From contig NC_092806.1 in assembly GCF_040954645.1 (NCBI RefSeq), positions 161,692,328-161,756,327 of the forward strand: a stretch of 64,000 nt of DNA, read 5' to 3'. Shown here piece by piece: positions 44,193 to 52,115 of this stretch. How positions within the stretch are numbered: the stretch's first letter is position 1; the number at the start of each line of letters is the position of its first letter. This DNA comes from Diabrotica undecimpunctata (lineage: Eukaryota; Arthropoda; Insecta; Coleoptera; Chrysomelidae). The position numbers were made by a program, and so were the translations under genes. The notes under the pieces were generated by a model. The model was given only the letters and a program-made list of their open reading frames with translations. It had not been told where the DNA came from and made no database searches.

Positions 44193-44240
44193 TTTTAATG
44201 TAGCCCTTCTAAGGGTTTATTAAATATACCTACTTACAAA

Positions 44241-44983
44241 GAATTAAACCTCTTTTTGTGATATATCGTATACAGCCAGCTGCAGGAATTTAATTTCCTT
44301 GTGGATTTTCTAAATTTCAGTTTTATAATACTATAAAGCTTTATTTAAATTATCATCTCGAATTTCTACTTCTATATCATTTATTACTCCTTGCCGCTCA
44401 TTTTCATGAGCTGCTTTTGTTCAAATCGTACATCTCTTGAACAAAGAATTTCATTAGTTTCATTATTTGTTTTATGATACGAAAGAGCATAAGTTCATAA
44501 TGTTGGTGATTAAGTATTTCACAAACTTCTGTTATCTCTTCTGGATTACAAGATTTAGATATAGATTTGATCAAAGATAAAATATATCTTATTTTGAATT
44601 ATTTCTAGGCAATATTCACTTTTTGATTTAAACTGCCAATTGTGGCGTTATTGTTTTCTTATTTTTTACATAAAACTTTCATTCTTCCTTTGGCCTATTT
44701 GTGTTGCGCACTATTTTACTGTGGATATAGGGTTTCGCACGTATTGTGAAAAAGTGCTACAGCTTGGAATAAGGTTTTCTTTTAATTAAATACAATCTAT
44801 AAAGCACGCTCTGTACTGCATCGGAGAGTAAAGTATTTCGGTTGCAGGTGGCGCTTTTATTTGCAATATTACCCTTTTATATATACAAAAATCCATTTAA
44901 TTAAAAATGCCTCTTTAAATTTATTAAGGTAATGGGTTATTAAAGCTACGATTGGTAGACTTCAGATTAATTACAGATATTTA
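44241..44983. other. PLE-associated spacer, no domain recognised
   Basis: AT-rich. The minus strand of 44480-44620 gives a moderately open stretch with SISKSCNPEEITEVCEILNH, which I cannot assign. It may be remnant PLE coding sequence in the opposite orientation or chance. Confidence 0.3.
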
Positions 44984-45493
44984 ATGTTACAAAACATTGT
45001 ATCTAACAATCAGAACATCTATTATCATTCACTACCTTTTATACCAGCATTAACACCTAAATTAATACAAACACTAAAGGTTATTGACAATATAAAAATA
45101 GCAACAAAGAACATCAAAACTATTTCGTCTTTATATTCCAAAACTAAATATCCTATAGACAAATTTGAAAAAACGAATGTGGTATACAGCATTAGTTGTA
45201 CTCAGTGTGAAGCTGAATATGTTGGTGAGACCGGAATAAATCTTTCAAATCGCATTATTTCTCACAAAAGTGATTGCAGAATTAAAAAACCATCTTGTGC
45301 TTTGGCAGAGCATGTAATCGATAAAGACCATATTATGGATTTTGATAACATTAAAATTTTATGTAGTGAAAGTAATAAATTCAAAAGGACTTTTTTGGAA
45401 ATGGTTTGTATTAGCAAAAGTGATAATAATTTAAACAAAAGATCGGAAATTCAAAATCTAAGCAAAATTTATAATTATATTATTTCTTTATAA
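44984..45493 (+). pseudogene. Penelope-like element C-terminus with GIY-YIG endonuclease
   Basis: A 169-codon frame, open to TAA at 45491-45493. Residues about 65-105 show the GIY-YIG nuclease pattern as found in PLEs: VVYSISCTQCEAEYVGETG, then LSNRIISHKSDC with Arg and His. The end, FLEMVCISKSDNNLNKRSEI, matches the PLE C-terminal L-E-M-x-x-I … N-x-R-x-(D/E)-I motif also found at 46540-46640. The RT domain upstream is missing; 44984-45110 covers only the linker. The nuclease looks structurally intact, but without RT the element is dead. GIY-YIG plus RT is unique to PLEs, so the family call is strong. Confidence 0.85.
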
Positions 45494-46027
45494 TTTATGT
45501 ATAAAACTTGTAAAATGTCACATTTTGATTTAATTTTCCATATATCTGTTACATTTTTTCAGACATCTATCAATGGTGAATAAATCTTCTTCTTTTTTTG
45601 TTACTAAACAAAAAAGAATTTTTAAACAAAATTTTATTTTTGGCAATATAATTGTCAAAAATAAAAATTTTAAGTTGGCATTTATGACATTGAGGCTTTG
45701 TAATTGGTTGCTATTTTAACTTATTTATAAATTCAATTGTTTTTGTGTTAAGAAAATGTTTTCAAAATTATACTGTCAGAGACGCATTTATTAGATTAGG
45801 ACAATTTTATATTAATTATTTTTGAGATGTATTAGCAGCATTTTTTATTTACCAAACTAATTTTATTTGGTGAGTTAACAAAAATTTTTTTTTCTTTCTA
45901 GTTCAACTTTGTAAGATATTTTGTCTTTTTTAGCAGCTCTTGATAATAATTGTAAACACAATTGAAAGCTCGAGATAATAAATAGTTAACCAATAGCCAT
46001 TTTATTGACTCCAACCCATCCAAAACA

Positions 46028-46028
<1 letters not shown>
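45494..46028. other. PLE 3' flank and AT-rich spacer
   Basis: No coding motif recognised. The part directly after 45493 is probably PLE 3' untranslated sequence. No hammerhead core was seen here. Confidence 0.35.

Positions 46029-46092
<64 letters not shown>
46029..46092. repeat. (TA)n microsatellite, 64 bp, left of the PLE palindrome
   Basis: An uninterrupted TA run that ends directly at the first base of the inverted repeat. A second (TA)n lies at 47077-47125, 33 bp beyond the other end of the palindrome. Confidence 0.95.
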
Positions 46093-46094
<2 letters not shown>

Positions 46095-46156
46095 TAAACG
46101 TTAAATAGTGGGTTTGCAGCAATAAAAATGAAATGTGTACTCTTTTAAATTTTTAT

Positions 46157-46195
46157 TCCAAGCTTTCGGACATTGGTTATGTCCTTCATCAGGGA
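46157..46195 (-). ncRNA. Hammerhead-ribozyme-like motif, left arm of PLE palindrome
   Basis: On the minus strand the core box CTGATGA covers 46192-46186. Stem II GGACAT/ATGTCC is perfect (46084-type numbering on plus: 46179-46184 with 46168-46173). GAA is 46167-46165, stem III is AG/CT (46164-46161) and the cleavage base is U at 46160. Stem I is only three pairs (46157-46159 with 46193-46195). One extra base lies before stem II. It is the intact partner of the mutated copy in the right arm. Confidence 0.6.
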
Positions 46196-46529
46196 GCTAC
46201 AAATGTGATTAAGAAATTGTTGGTGTTGGTATAATTAATTAAAAATTGTTTCTACTTACAAACTTAACGAGGTTGTATCAACAAAGATCTATTATAATAT
46301 TGATAAAATTTATCATGGTCTCTCATCTATTTTAATATATAAAAACTATTTTTATGTTTAAAATTTTAAAAAAATTATTACTGTAAATACAAAAACACTT
46401 AATTATTCTAAATAAATACGTGACATTATTTTGACAAAATTCTTTTAAATGTCAATTGATAAATTGTTGTTTGTGTTATTATTACATTTATCTAGTAGTA
46501 ACAAATAGGAGAATATATAAGAGAATAAC

Positions 46530-46691
46530 ATCACCAAAAGACTTTTTCTTGAAATGGCCTACATTTGCCAAAATAATAATACAATGAATCATAAAACGGA
46601 TATTGGCCATCTAAATGAAATGTTCTCCTATTTGTTACTACTAGATAAATGTAATAATAACACAAACAACAATTTATCAATTGACATTTAA
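46530..46691 (+). pseudogene. Penelope-like element C-terminal coding tail
   Basis: The open stretch SPKDFFLEMAYICQNNNTMN followed by HKTDIGHLNEMFSYLLLLDK ends at the stop 46689-46691. It is homologous to the end of the GIY-YIG protein at 44984-45493 but from another PLE family. The GIY-YIG motif itself is not included, so this is a severely 5'-truncated copy. Confidence 0.75.
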
Positions 46692-46940
46692 AAGAATTTT
46701 GTCAAAATAATGTCACGTATTTATTTAGAATAATTAAGTGTTTTTGTATTTACAGTAACAATTTTTTTAAAATTTTAAACATAAAAATAGTTTTTATATA
46801 TTAAAATAGATGAGAGACCATGATAAATTTTATCAATATTATAATAGATCTTTGTTGATACAACCTCGTTAAGTTTGTAAGTAGAAACAATTTTTAATTA
46901 ATTATACCAACACCAACAATTTCTTAATCACATTTGTAGC

Positions 46941-46979
46941 TCCCTGATGAAGGTCATAACCAATGTCCGAAAGCTTGGA
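46941..46979 (+). ncRNA. Hammerhead-ribozyme-like motif, right arm of PLE palindrome, stem II mutated
   Basis: The core box CTGATGA is at 46944-46950, GAA at 46969-46971 and stem III AG/CT follows. Stem II is GGTCAT/ATGTCC (46952-46957 with 46963-46968), with one T-T mismatch relative to the perfect stem in the left arm. The mismatch arose after the arms separated and predicts weaker activity of this copy. Confidence 0.55.
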
Positions 46980-47074
46980 ATAAAAATTTAAAAGAGTACA
47001 CATTTCATTTTTATTGCTGCAAACCCACTATTTAACGTTTACTTCCTTACGTTGTCAGCAAATACTTCTGGTTC

Positions 47075-47076
<2 letters not shown>

Positions 47077-47125
<49 letters not shown>
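47077..47125. repeat. (TA)n microsatellite right of the PLE palindrome
   Basis: About 49 bp of pure TA. Together with 46029-46092 it brackets the palindrome, which suggests insertion into or expansion of a TA-rich target. Confidence 0.95.
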
Positions 47126-47128
<3 letters not shown>

Positions 47129-47242
47129 CGGAAAGATTTCCGCGGTTAGTACCATTAAACCTAGAGCTAAGATTAATACTATTATAAAAATTAATATTAA
47201 ACTCACCAGTCTTCCGGGTTGAACCGCGTCGATATCCATTGG

Positions 47243-47282
47243 GCCGAGCTTTCGACATCCTCTCTGATGTCTTCTTCAGGAC
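47243..47282 (-). ncRNA. Hammerhead-ribozyme-like motif (Penelope-type)
   Basis: Minus strand: core box CTGAAGA (47279-47273), stem II GACATC/GATGTC perfect (47271-47266 with 47259-47254) with a 6-base loop, GAA (47253-47251), stem III AG/CT (47250-47247), cleavage base C at 47246 in a CUC triplet, and a three-pair stem I including one G-U. One extra base (opposite T47272) precedes stem II, as in all motifs of this window. Confidence 0.6.
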
Positions 47283-47315
47283 TTCCGAAGTCTCAGTCTC
47301 CCGAGGCCTCAGACA

Positions 47316-47383
47316 CTACTACACTCACTAGTCACTTCTAGTGAACTAGTGAGTGAACTAGAAGTGACTAGTGGGTGTAGTAG
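47316..47383. repeat. 27-bp near-perfect inverted repeat with 14-bp spacer
   Basis: CTACTACACTCACTAGTCAC… (47316-47342) and its inverted partner (47357-47383) differ at one base. The spacer 47343-47356 again contains ACTAGTGAGTG, so the word ACTAGT occurs five times in the structure. It can form a strong hairpin upstream of the hammerhead in the minus-strand PLE-type fragment. Confidence 0.85.
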
Positions 47384-47545
47384 CAGAAGCCGTTGGCCAG
47401 TAAGTGCAGAATTTCTTTTAGCGGCAAATACTCGATTACCCCCTTTTTGAAAGAATATTTCTCCCTTCCATTGGGGTTGGTTAAACAGTTTCCAGTAAGG
47501 TTGCTCGGGTGTACTAGTGTTCACCCGTTTGATCAAGATCATGCT

Positions 47546-48834
47546 TCTTACAGATGTGGATTGGATGGATAAACCTTGTTTCTTTCTATTTTTTTCGCTC
47601 TATTGTCAAATTTTACCCTTCTGATTCAATATCTTCTTAACAGCATTAATTAAAATCTTTTTAGGTATTCCTCTTTTATTTTTTTTTTAATCTTGTGGAT
47701 GTGACTGAAGTCCAATAATTGTTTTCATTATCGTTAAGCAGTTCTTCTCCATATTTTCCAATTTTTACATAATCTATTCCCTAATATTCTATTATTTTTT
47801 TGTTCTACTCTTTTATTTAATTATTTTTTAGTTGATACATTCCCTTATTAGAGATAAATCGCTCCAAAAGACATCTTTTTCATTACTTATAGAATCACTT
47901 ATTTTAAAAGATTTAGTGATATATCTTTTACAAGCTTTAAATTCTTAAATATTTAATCTCTAAAAATCCTTACTTTATGCACCAGACGTCGTGCAAAAGC
48001 TCAATTTTAGTTTTAAAGTTTTTCCTTAAGCTTTTCCGTATTAAGGACGAGCAAATGTCCAACGTAAATACGAGAGATGTCAAAGTGAATTTCCTAGTAT
48101 ATTTATCCTTATAAATTGCCTTTTTATGTCGGCACGATTTGCATTTCGAGTATAAAATAAAAAGTAGTACAATTAATTTATTTTTTTTTGATAAATGGTT
48201 TTACATTAAGAAGGGTTTTGTCATCGAATTCTCCTCTAGGATTAACACAAAATGATTTAAAATACATTTTTCTACTATACCGATTCTAGCAAATCAGTAA
48301 AATTTTGATAAATAAGTGACCAAATTTTAATTTTCTTCGAATAATAAGTCCATTAATATTTGAATGAAAATTTCAACTATTTTTACACACAGTACGAGTA
48401 TAATAAGGTATATTAAATAAAAGACATCCACTTGTGAGTATAATTAAAAATGAGCACTGGGAAAGCGGTGGTGTGGAAAAGTCGACTTGGAGACATGTCA
48501 TAAAGAAAATACCGTCCACTTCACCTTTCAATCAAAATCCTACTGTCAGAAATGTTTGCGTCAACACCCGCGCCAATCAACACGCTGGATCCCACGAAAA
48601 ACCTCCACCCAAGCCACGTCACCATCGACGGTATAAATGACCCCTCCTCTATTCCCAGCACCAGTTATGCTTTGATTAATAATCGGTGTAGTAGTGTCTG
48701 GGTACTCGGGAGAGTGAGACCCCGGAAGCCCTAAAGAAGACATTCAACCCGGAAGATTTGTTTGGGAAACACTGGTTTAAAAGAATTATTTGGGGAGTAC
48801 CTAATGTGTGGTCTTACTATAGCCCATTATTTTT
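47546..48834. other. Spacer with PLE-repeat remnant at 48690-48770
   Basis: 47546-48430 is AT-rich with nothing recognised. 48434-48734 is GC-richer, with overlapping short frames lacking domains. 48695-48765 contains GTACTCGGGAGAGTGAGACC, then CCTAAAGAAGACATTCAACC and CGGAAG. This matches the PLE-type block at 47220-47300 but with the hammerhead stem II and GAA part deleted. Confidence 0.4.
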
Positions 48835-49111
48835 GAAGTTATACTTCTATACGCACGGTCGGCGTTGGAAATTTGCATGAGAGTGAATCTGTGAAACCAT
48901 TACATATGTAAGATAATGAGTAAGAGAGAGACAGAAGATATATTTTCTCTCCCTTCCTCTCTCGAGAATAAAAATGTTCCTTTTGTATTTAATATTATAT
49001 ATATTATATATATATAATATTGTATATAAATATATATAATATATTTCAAATATATTTGTATTTCAAAATAATCACTGTTTTACCGAGAACTGTCAATTTT
49101 GAAATCCGTTA

Positions 49112-49185
49112 GTGTCATGTCTAATTGGCAAATCCTTTACGTGTTTGGTTCATACGCTGGTGGTTGTGAGTTCGAATCCAAATTA
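49112..49185 (+). other. tRNA-like / SINE-like internal promoter remnant
   Basis: AGTTCGAATCC (49169-49179) matches 10 of 11 positions of the Pol III B box GGTTCGAATCC. About 50 bp upstream, TGTCTAATTGG (49119-49129) resembles an A box with one base missing. No cloverleaf with paired arms can be drawn, so this is not a functional tRNA gene. It may be a SINE relic or chance. Confidence 0.3.
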
Positions 49186-49409
49186 TGAATTTTCTTTTTT
49201 ATTTTTGAAATATTTAAAAACCTCACGTTAATCTTATTAAATATATGTAATATACGCAAAAAACATAAATTTTAAAATAAAATGAAAATTTACAGCATCA
49301 TCCGAGTTGTTGGTTTTTTATTTTTATCTTCGTAAAGTAAGTTATGTATATTGGCAGTTTTAAATACTTATGAATATTACATTTTAATTTATATTGTATT
49401 ATTATATTG

Positions 49410-49415
<6 letters not shown>

Positions 49416-49476
<61 letters not shown>

Positions 49477-50451
49477 CAATAACCCTTCTACCCTAAGGTG
49501 TTGGGTGTAAAGTCTCTTTTTAGGTTTCATATACAAACTTCCTCCAATTCTTCTTGGTGCTTGCCAATTTCTTCGCTTGCTCCTTGGTGACTCCTCTCCT
49601 GTCTAGGATGGCGGCAATTTCATCGTCGTAGGTCTTCATGGGTCTGCCCCTCGGTCTTTTCAAGGTTGTTCTCGCTTCCCACACTTGTTTCACTTGGCTT
49701 TTTTTATCCATCCTTACCATGTGGCAGTACCATCTCAGTTGGGCTTCTTCGATTTTCTTCTCTATTGATTGGACTTTAAGGCGTTCTCTTATTTCATCGT
49801 TCCGTATCCTGTCCATTCTGGTCACCCCTAGTACTCTTCTTAGATACTTCATTGAAATACTTTGCAGTTTATTTTTTAGTCTGGTGGTGAGCGTCCAGCT
49901 TTCACATCCAAATGTTAAGATAGGTACAAAAACTGTGTTGTAGATAGCTATCTTTGCTTTTTGGGATACTTCTTTTTTCGATAGGAATGTGCTCTTAATT
50001 GCGTGGTATATCCGGGAAGCTGCTATTCGATTGTTTATCTCTGCTTCTTGTGTACCCCTACTCTCTAGTTGCACTCCCAGGTATTTAAAGGTTTCGACTT
50101 GTTCTAAAGTATAGTTATTGATTTTAATGTTTGTATGTTGGTCTGTTTTCCCACATACCATGACCTTGGTTTTACTTTCATTAATTCTCAGGTTACGTTT
50201 TTCAAATTTATCTCTCCATATCTGAAGGTTTCTCTTAAGTGCGTCCTCGTTTCTTCCAAATATGACGAGGTCATCTGCAAATGCGCACTCCGCTATCTGT
50301 ATCATTTACAGGTTTCTATGTCCAACAAATATTCTCGATGTTTCTTCTCTAGTTTTTTTCATTACATCATCTAGTACAAGATTGAACAGGATGGGGCCTA
50401 GTACACCTTCTTGTCGTAAGCCATCATTGACTCTAAACTCTTCTGATTCCA
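49416..50451 (-). pseudogene. 5'-truncated LINE, RT active site to C-terminus, with 13-bp target duplication and (TA)n tail
   Basis: TATATTGAATTAT occurs at 49403-49415 and 50452-50464 on either side. Minus strand, from the truncation: DGLRQEGVLGPILFNLVLDD (about 50430-50370), then a stop near 50306, then a 261-codon frame (50305-49520). That frame has the active site CAFADDLVIFGRNEDAL, NLRINESKTKVMV, FKYLGVQLESRG, ILTFGCESWTLTTRLKN, LRWYCHMVRMDKK and RPRGRPMKTYDDEI. The 3' end is a (TA)n run, 49412-49474. RQEG replaces the usual RQGG. Apart from the early stop the frame is clean, so the insertion is fairly young. It split the inverted-repeat element 48835-50808. Confidence 0.88.
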
Positions 50452-50808
50452 TATATTGAATTATGTTGCAGTGTATTTATTGTATTGTAATTTTTATATT
50501 AATAACAAAATAAACAATGAATTTTACTGCAGAGTATGTGTAAATTTTTTTTGCAATCAACTCCTTTTATACATATATAAAAATAAAAATATATATTTTC
50601 ATTAAAATATTGATACAATCCTTCATTTACTATACTCCTATTACAGGTCAAATGTTTATATACAGCAAACGATGCACCATATACCTATAAACTAATTCTT
50701 TTTCTCTTTCTGCTCTCTCTTACCTATAGCATTACATATGTAATGATTGTGCAGATTGACTCCTATATAAATTTTTAACGGCGAACGCGTGTATAGAAGT
50801 ATAACTTC

Positions 50809-51589
50809 TACCGGCAGTCCCACTGGACTGCCACACCCGTTTTTTTTTAAAGTTATTAGAAAGTAACCACAAAATATAAAAAAATACTATTTTGTTACCG
50901 GTGTTATAATTTTTCTCCAACTCACTTTTCAACTTCTAGCCAAATTGTCTCCAATATATTTCATATATACGAGTAAATCAGTCAAAAGTTGCATTCTCTT
51001 TTGATTTATACCATCACATTGCATTTCCCGTCGAATAAAACATCGACCGGTCGAAATTTTCAAGAACTCTGATGGATGTGTAAAAAATAGACGATATCCT
51101 ACTCCCATGGTACATAAATTTGTTTGTTATTCAATGCTAGCGGACATACATGCCAGTCCCATGTGTGATTATTGCGAATATTGATTTATTCTCAATCAGC
51201 ATCACTTTTTCTATCTGCCAATATTTGTAGTAAAGCTTCAATAACAATGTTTTTATAACTAGCAGGATAAACATCGGAGTTGTTCTACAAAACAAACAAA
51301 GCGTTCATTCTATTTGATAGAAGTTATTCACTTGTCTCATTTACATAAATAATGTTGTATAAATAGACATACAATAAAATTATTTATTAAATTTAATTAC
51401 CTCGTGTTTGTTGGTGCATATTATTATATGGTAATAATATTATTGTTATAACATTTTTATTTACAAATGGCTGTAACAGAAACATTTATTAGCCCAGTGA
51501 AATAAAGATTTATTACACGTAAAGCATTTTGTATCAAGTTTCAAATTGGTACTTTTTCCAAATCAAAGTTTAGGTTAAAATAAATGATT
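50809..51589. other. AT-rich spacer
   Basis: No family recognised on either strand. It starts with CCGGCAGTCCCACTGGACTG, a short imperfect palindrome next to the end of the inverted-repeat element. Confidence 0.35.
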
Positions 51590-52080
51590 TTTTTACCTTA
51601 CCTTACCTTAATATATTTTACGATATCAGGTTCCTGGTATATTCTATAAAGCTCGAAATTGTATCGTCTTCTTCACATTTCATTGTCATTCACTGCTCTA
51701 TAGATTGGCCTTAGTACTTTTCTTTCGAAACATCCTAACATGTTTTCGTTATTTTTTGTTAGAGTCCAGGTCTCCGAACAATATTAGGACTGGGCGTATT
51801 ATTGTTTTGTAGCGTTTTATTTTTGTTTTTCTCGATATAATTGTGGCTTTAAGAAGGAGATTGAGTCCAAAATAGCATCTGTTGGCCGTGCAAATTCTGC
51901 GGTTTATCTATGCGATAGTATTATTTTCAGTATTAAGGAGCGCTCCCAGTGCCTGGTTAAAGTATTCCACCCATCTATTCAGTACATCTTTCCTTGTTGT
52001 TAATAGTTCGCCATTCTGACTTCTGCATTGTCTTGTGGTTGCCTCGAATTATTTTCTGTTGATGTTAACTTACTTATAGA
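51590..52080 (-). pseudogene. LINE fragment with internal deletion joining linker to post-RT region
   Basis: The minus strand reads NGELLTTRKDVLNRWVEYFN (about 52015-51955), the region just before the RT fingers. It then jumps to INRRICTANRCYFGLNLLLK (about 51915-51855) and TKIKRYKTIIRPVL (about 51835-51790), which belong after the RT. The whole catalytic RT is missing, and the two joined words share no obvious overlap. The motif style equals the family of 52116-54047 but the sequence is older. Confidence 0.7.
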
Positions 52081-52115
52081 ATGCTCTGTCTGTCTGAACC
52101 TTTTAAGAATTAAAT

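Larger units (their letters stand above)
43440..44240 (+). mobile_element. Penelope-like element repeats: two diverged pLTR units in tandem
   Basis: Two blocks (about 43560-43740 and 44050-44240) share the order AAAGGGTTTTxACCC, TTTxGTGGCT, hammerhead motif, TAGCCC(A/T)xCTxxGGGTTT and TATATACCT. They differ at many sites. Tandem pLTRs flanking or preceding the coding region are typical of PLEs, and a GIY-YIG fragment lies downstream at 44984-45493. The minus-strand 67-codon frame between them (43817-44020) has no recognised domain. The left edge cuts the LINE at about 43438. Confidence 0.6.
46092..47044. mobile_element. Head-to-head palindrome of two Penelope-like element 3' ends
   Basis: The left arm (46092-46513) and right arm (about 46624-47044) are near-identical inverted copies of about 421 bp around a 110-bp unique centre. 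The plus strand of the centre and right arm encodes the PLE C-terminus (FFLEMAYICQNNNTMNHKTD, then IGHLNEM, about 46541-46625) to a stop at 46689-46691. The rest of the right arm is the 3' UTR/pLTR with a hammerhead motif. The left arm carries the same end on the minus strand. Outer ends read AAGTAAACGTTAAATAGTGG. Inverted pLTR arrangements are characteristic of PLEs. Arms differ by only a few bases, suggesting recent formation or gene conversion. Confidence 0.85.
47130..47545 (-). mobile_element. Penelope-type repeat fragment with hammerhead, fused to LINE-5'UTR-like sequence
   Basis: Minus strand, 5' to 3'. First comes a 77-codon frame (47542-47309) starting in GC-rich sequence with CGAGCAACCTTACTGGAAAC and CCAACCCCAATGGAAGG (about 47507-47463), which resembles the LINE 5' UTR at 41660-41710. 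Then come a 27-bp inverted repeat (47383-47316), CCCGAGG/CCTCGGGAG, the hammerhead motif (47282-47243), AACCCGGAAGACTGG, and CCGCGGAAATCTTTCCG near 47140. The last parts parallel the PLE block at 33900-34290. The frame has no recognised domain. Confidence 0.5.
48835..50808. mobile_element. Non-autonomous inverted-repeat element (about 0.93 kb) split by a LINE
   Basis: The left arm 48835-48950 begins GAAGTTATACTTCTATACGC. The right arm ends at 50808 with GTATAGAAGTATAACTTC and extends inward to about 50695. The arms align over about 115 bp (shared blocks TTACATATGTAA and TAAGAGAGAG) with moderate divergence. Removing the nested LINE (49416-50451) and one copy of its 13-bp duplication leaves about 0.93 kb. 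No transposase was recognised. The interior includes an AT-rich region and a tRNA-like promoter word near 49118-49179. Superfamily unknown. Confidence 0.65.

Noticed and set aside
45898..46122. Frames containing long Tyr-Ile runs (also 47039-47258 and 17996-18178)
   Set aside because: Direct translation of (TA)n microsatellites.
48695..48770. Possible eighth hammerhead motif
   Set aside because: The flanking PLE words are present, but the core reads CCTAAAGA and stem II and GAA are deleted.
49112..49185. Candidate tRNA gene
   Set aside because: Only the B-box word fits. T-arm and acceptor pairing fail, so it is reported only as a tRNA-like remnant.
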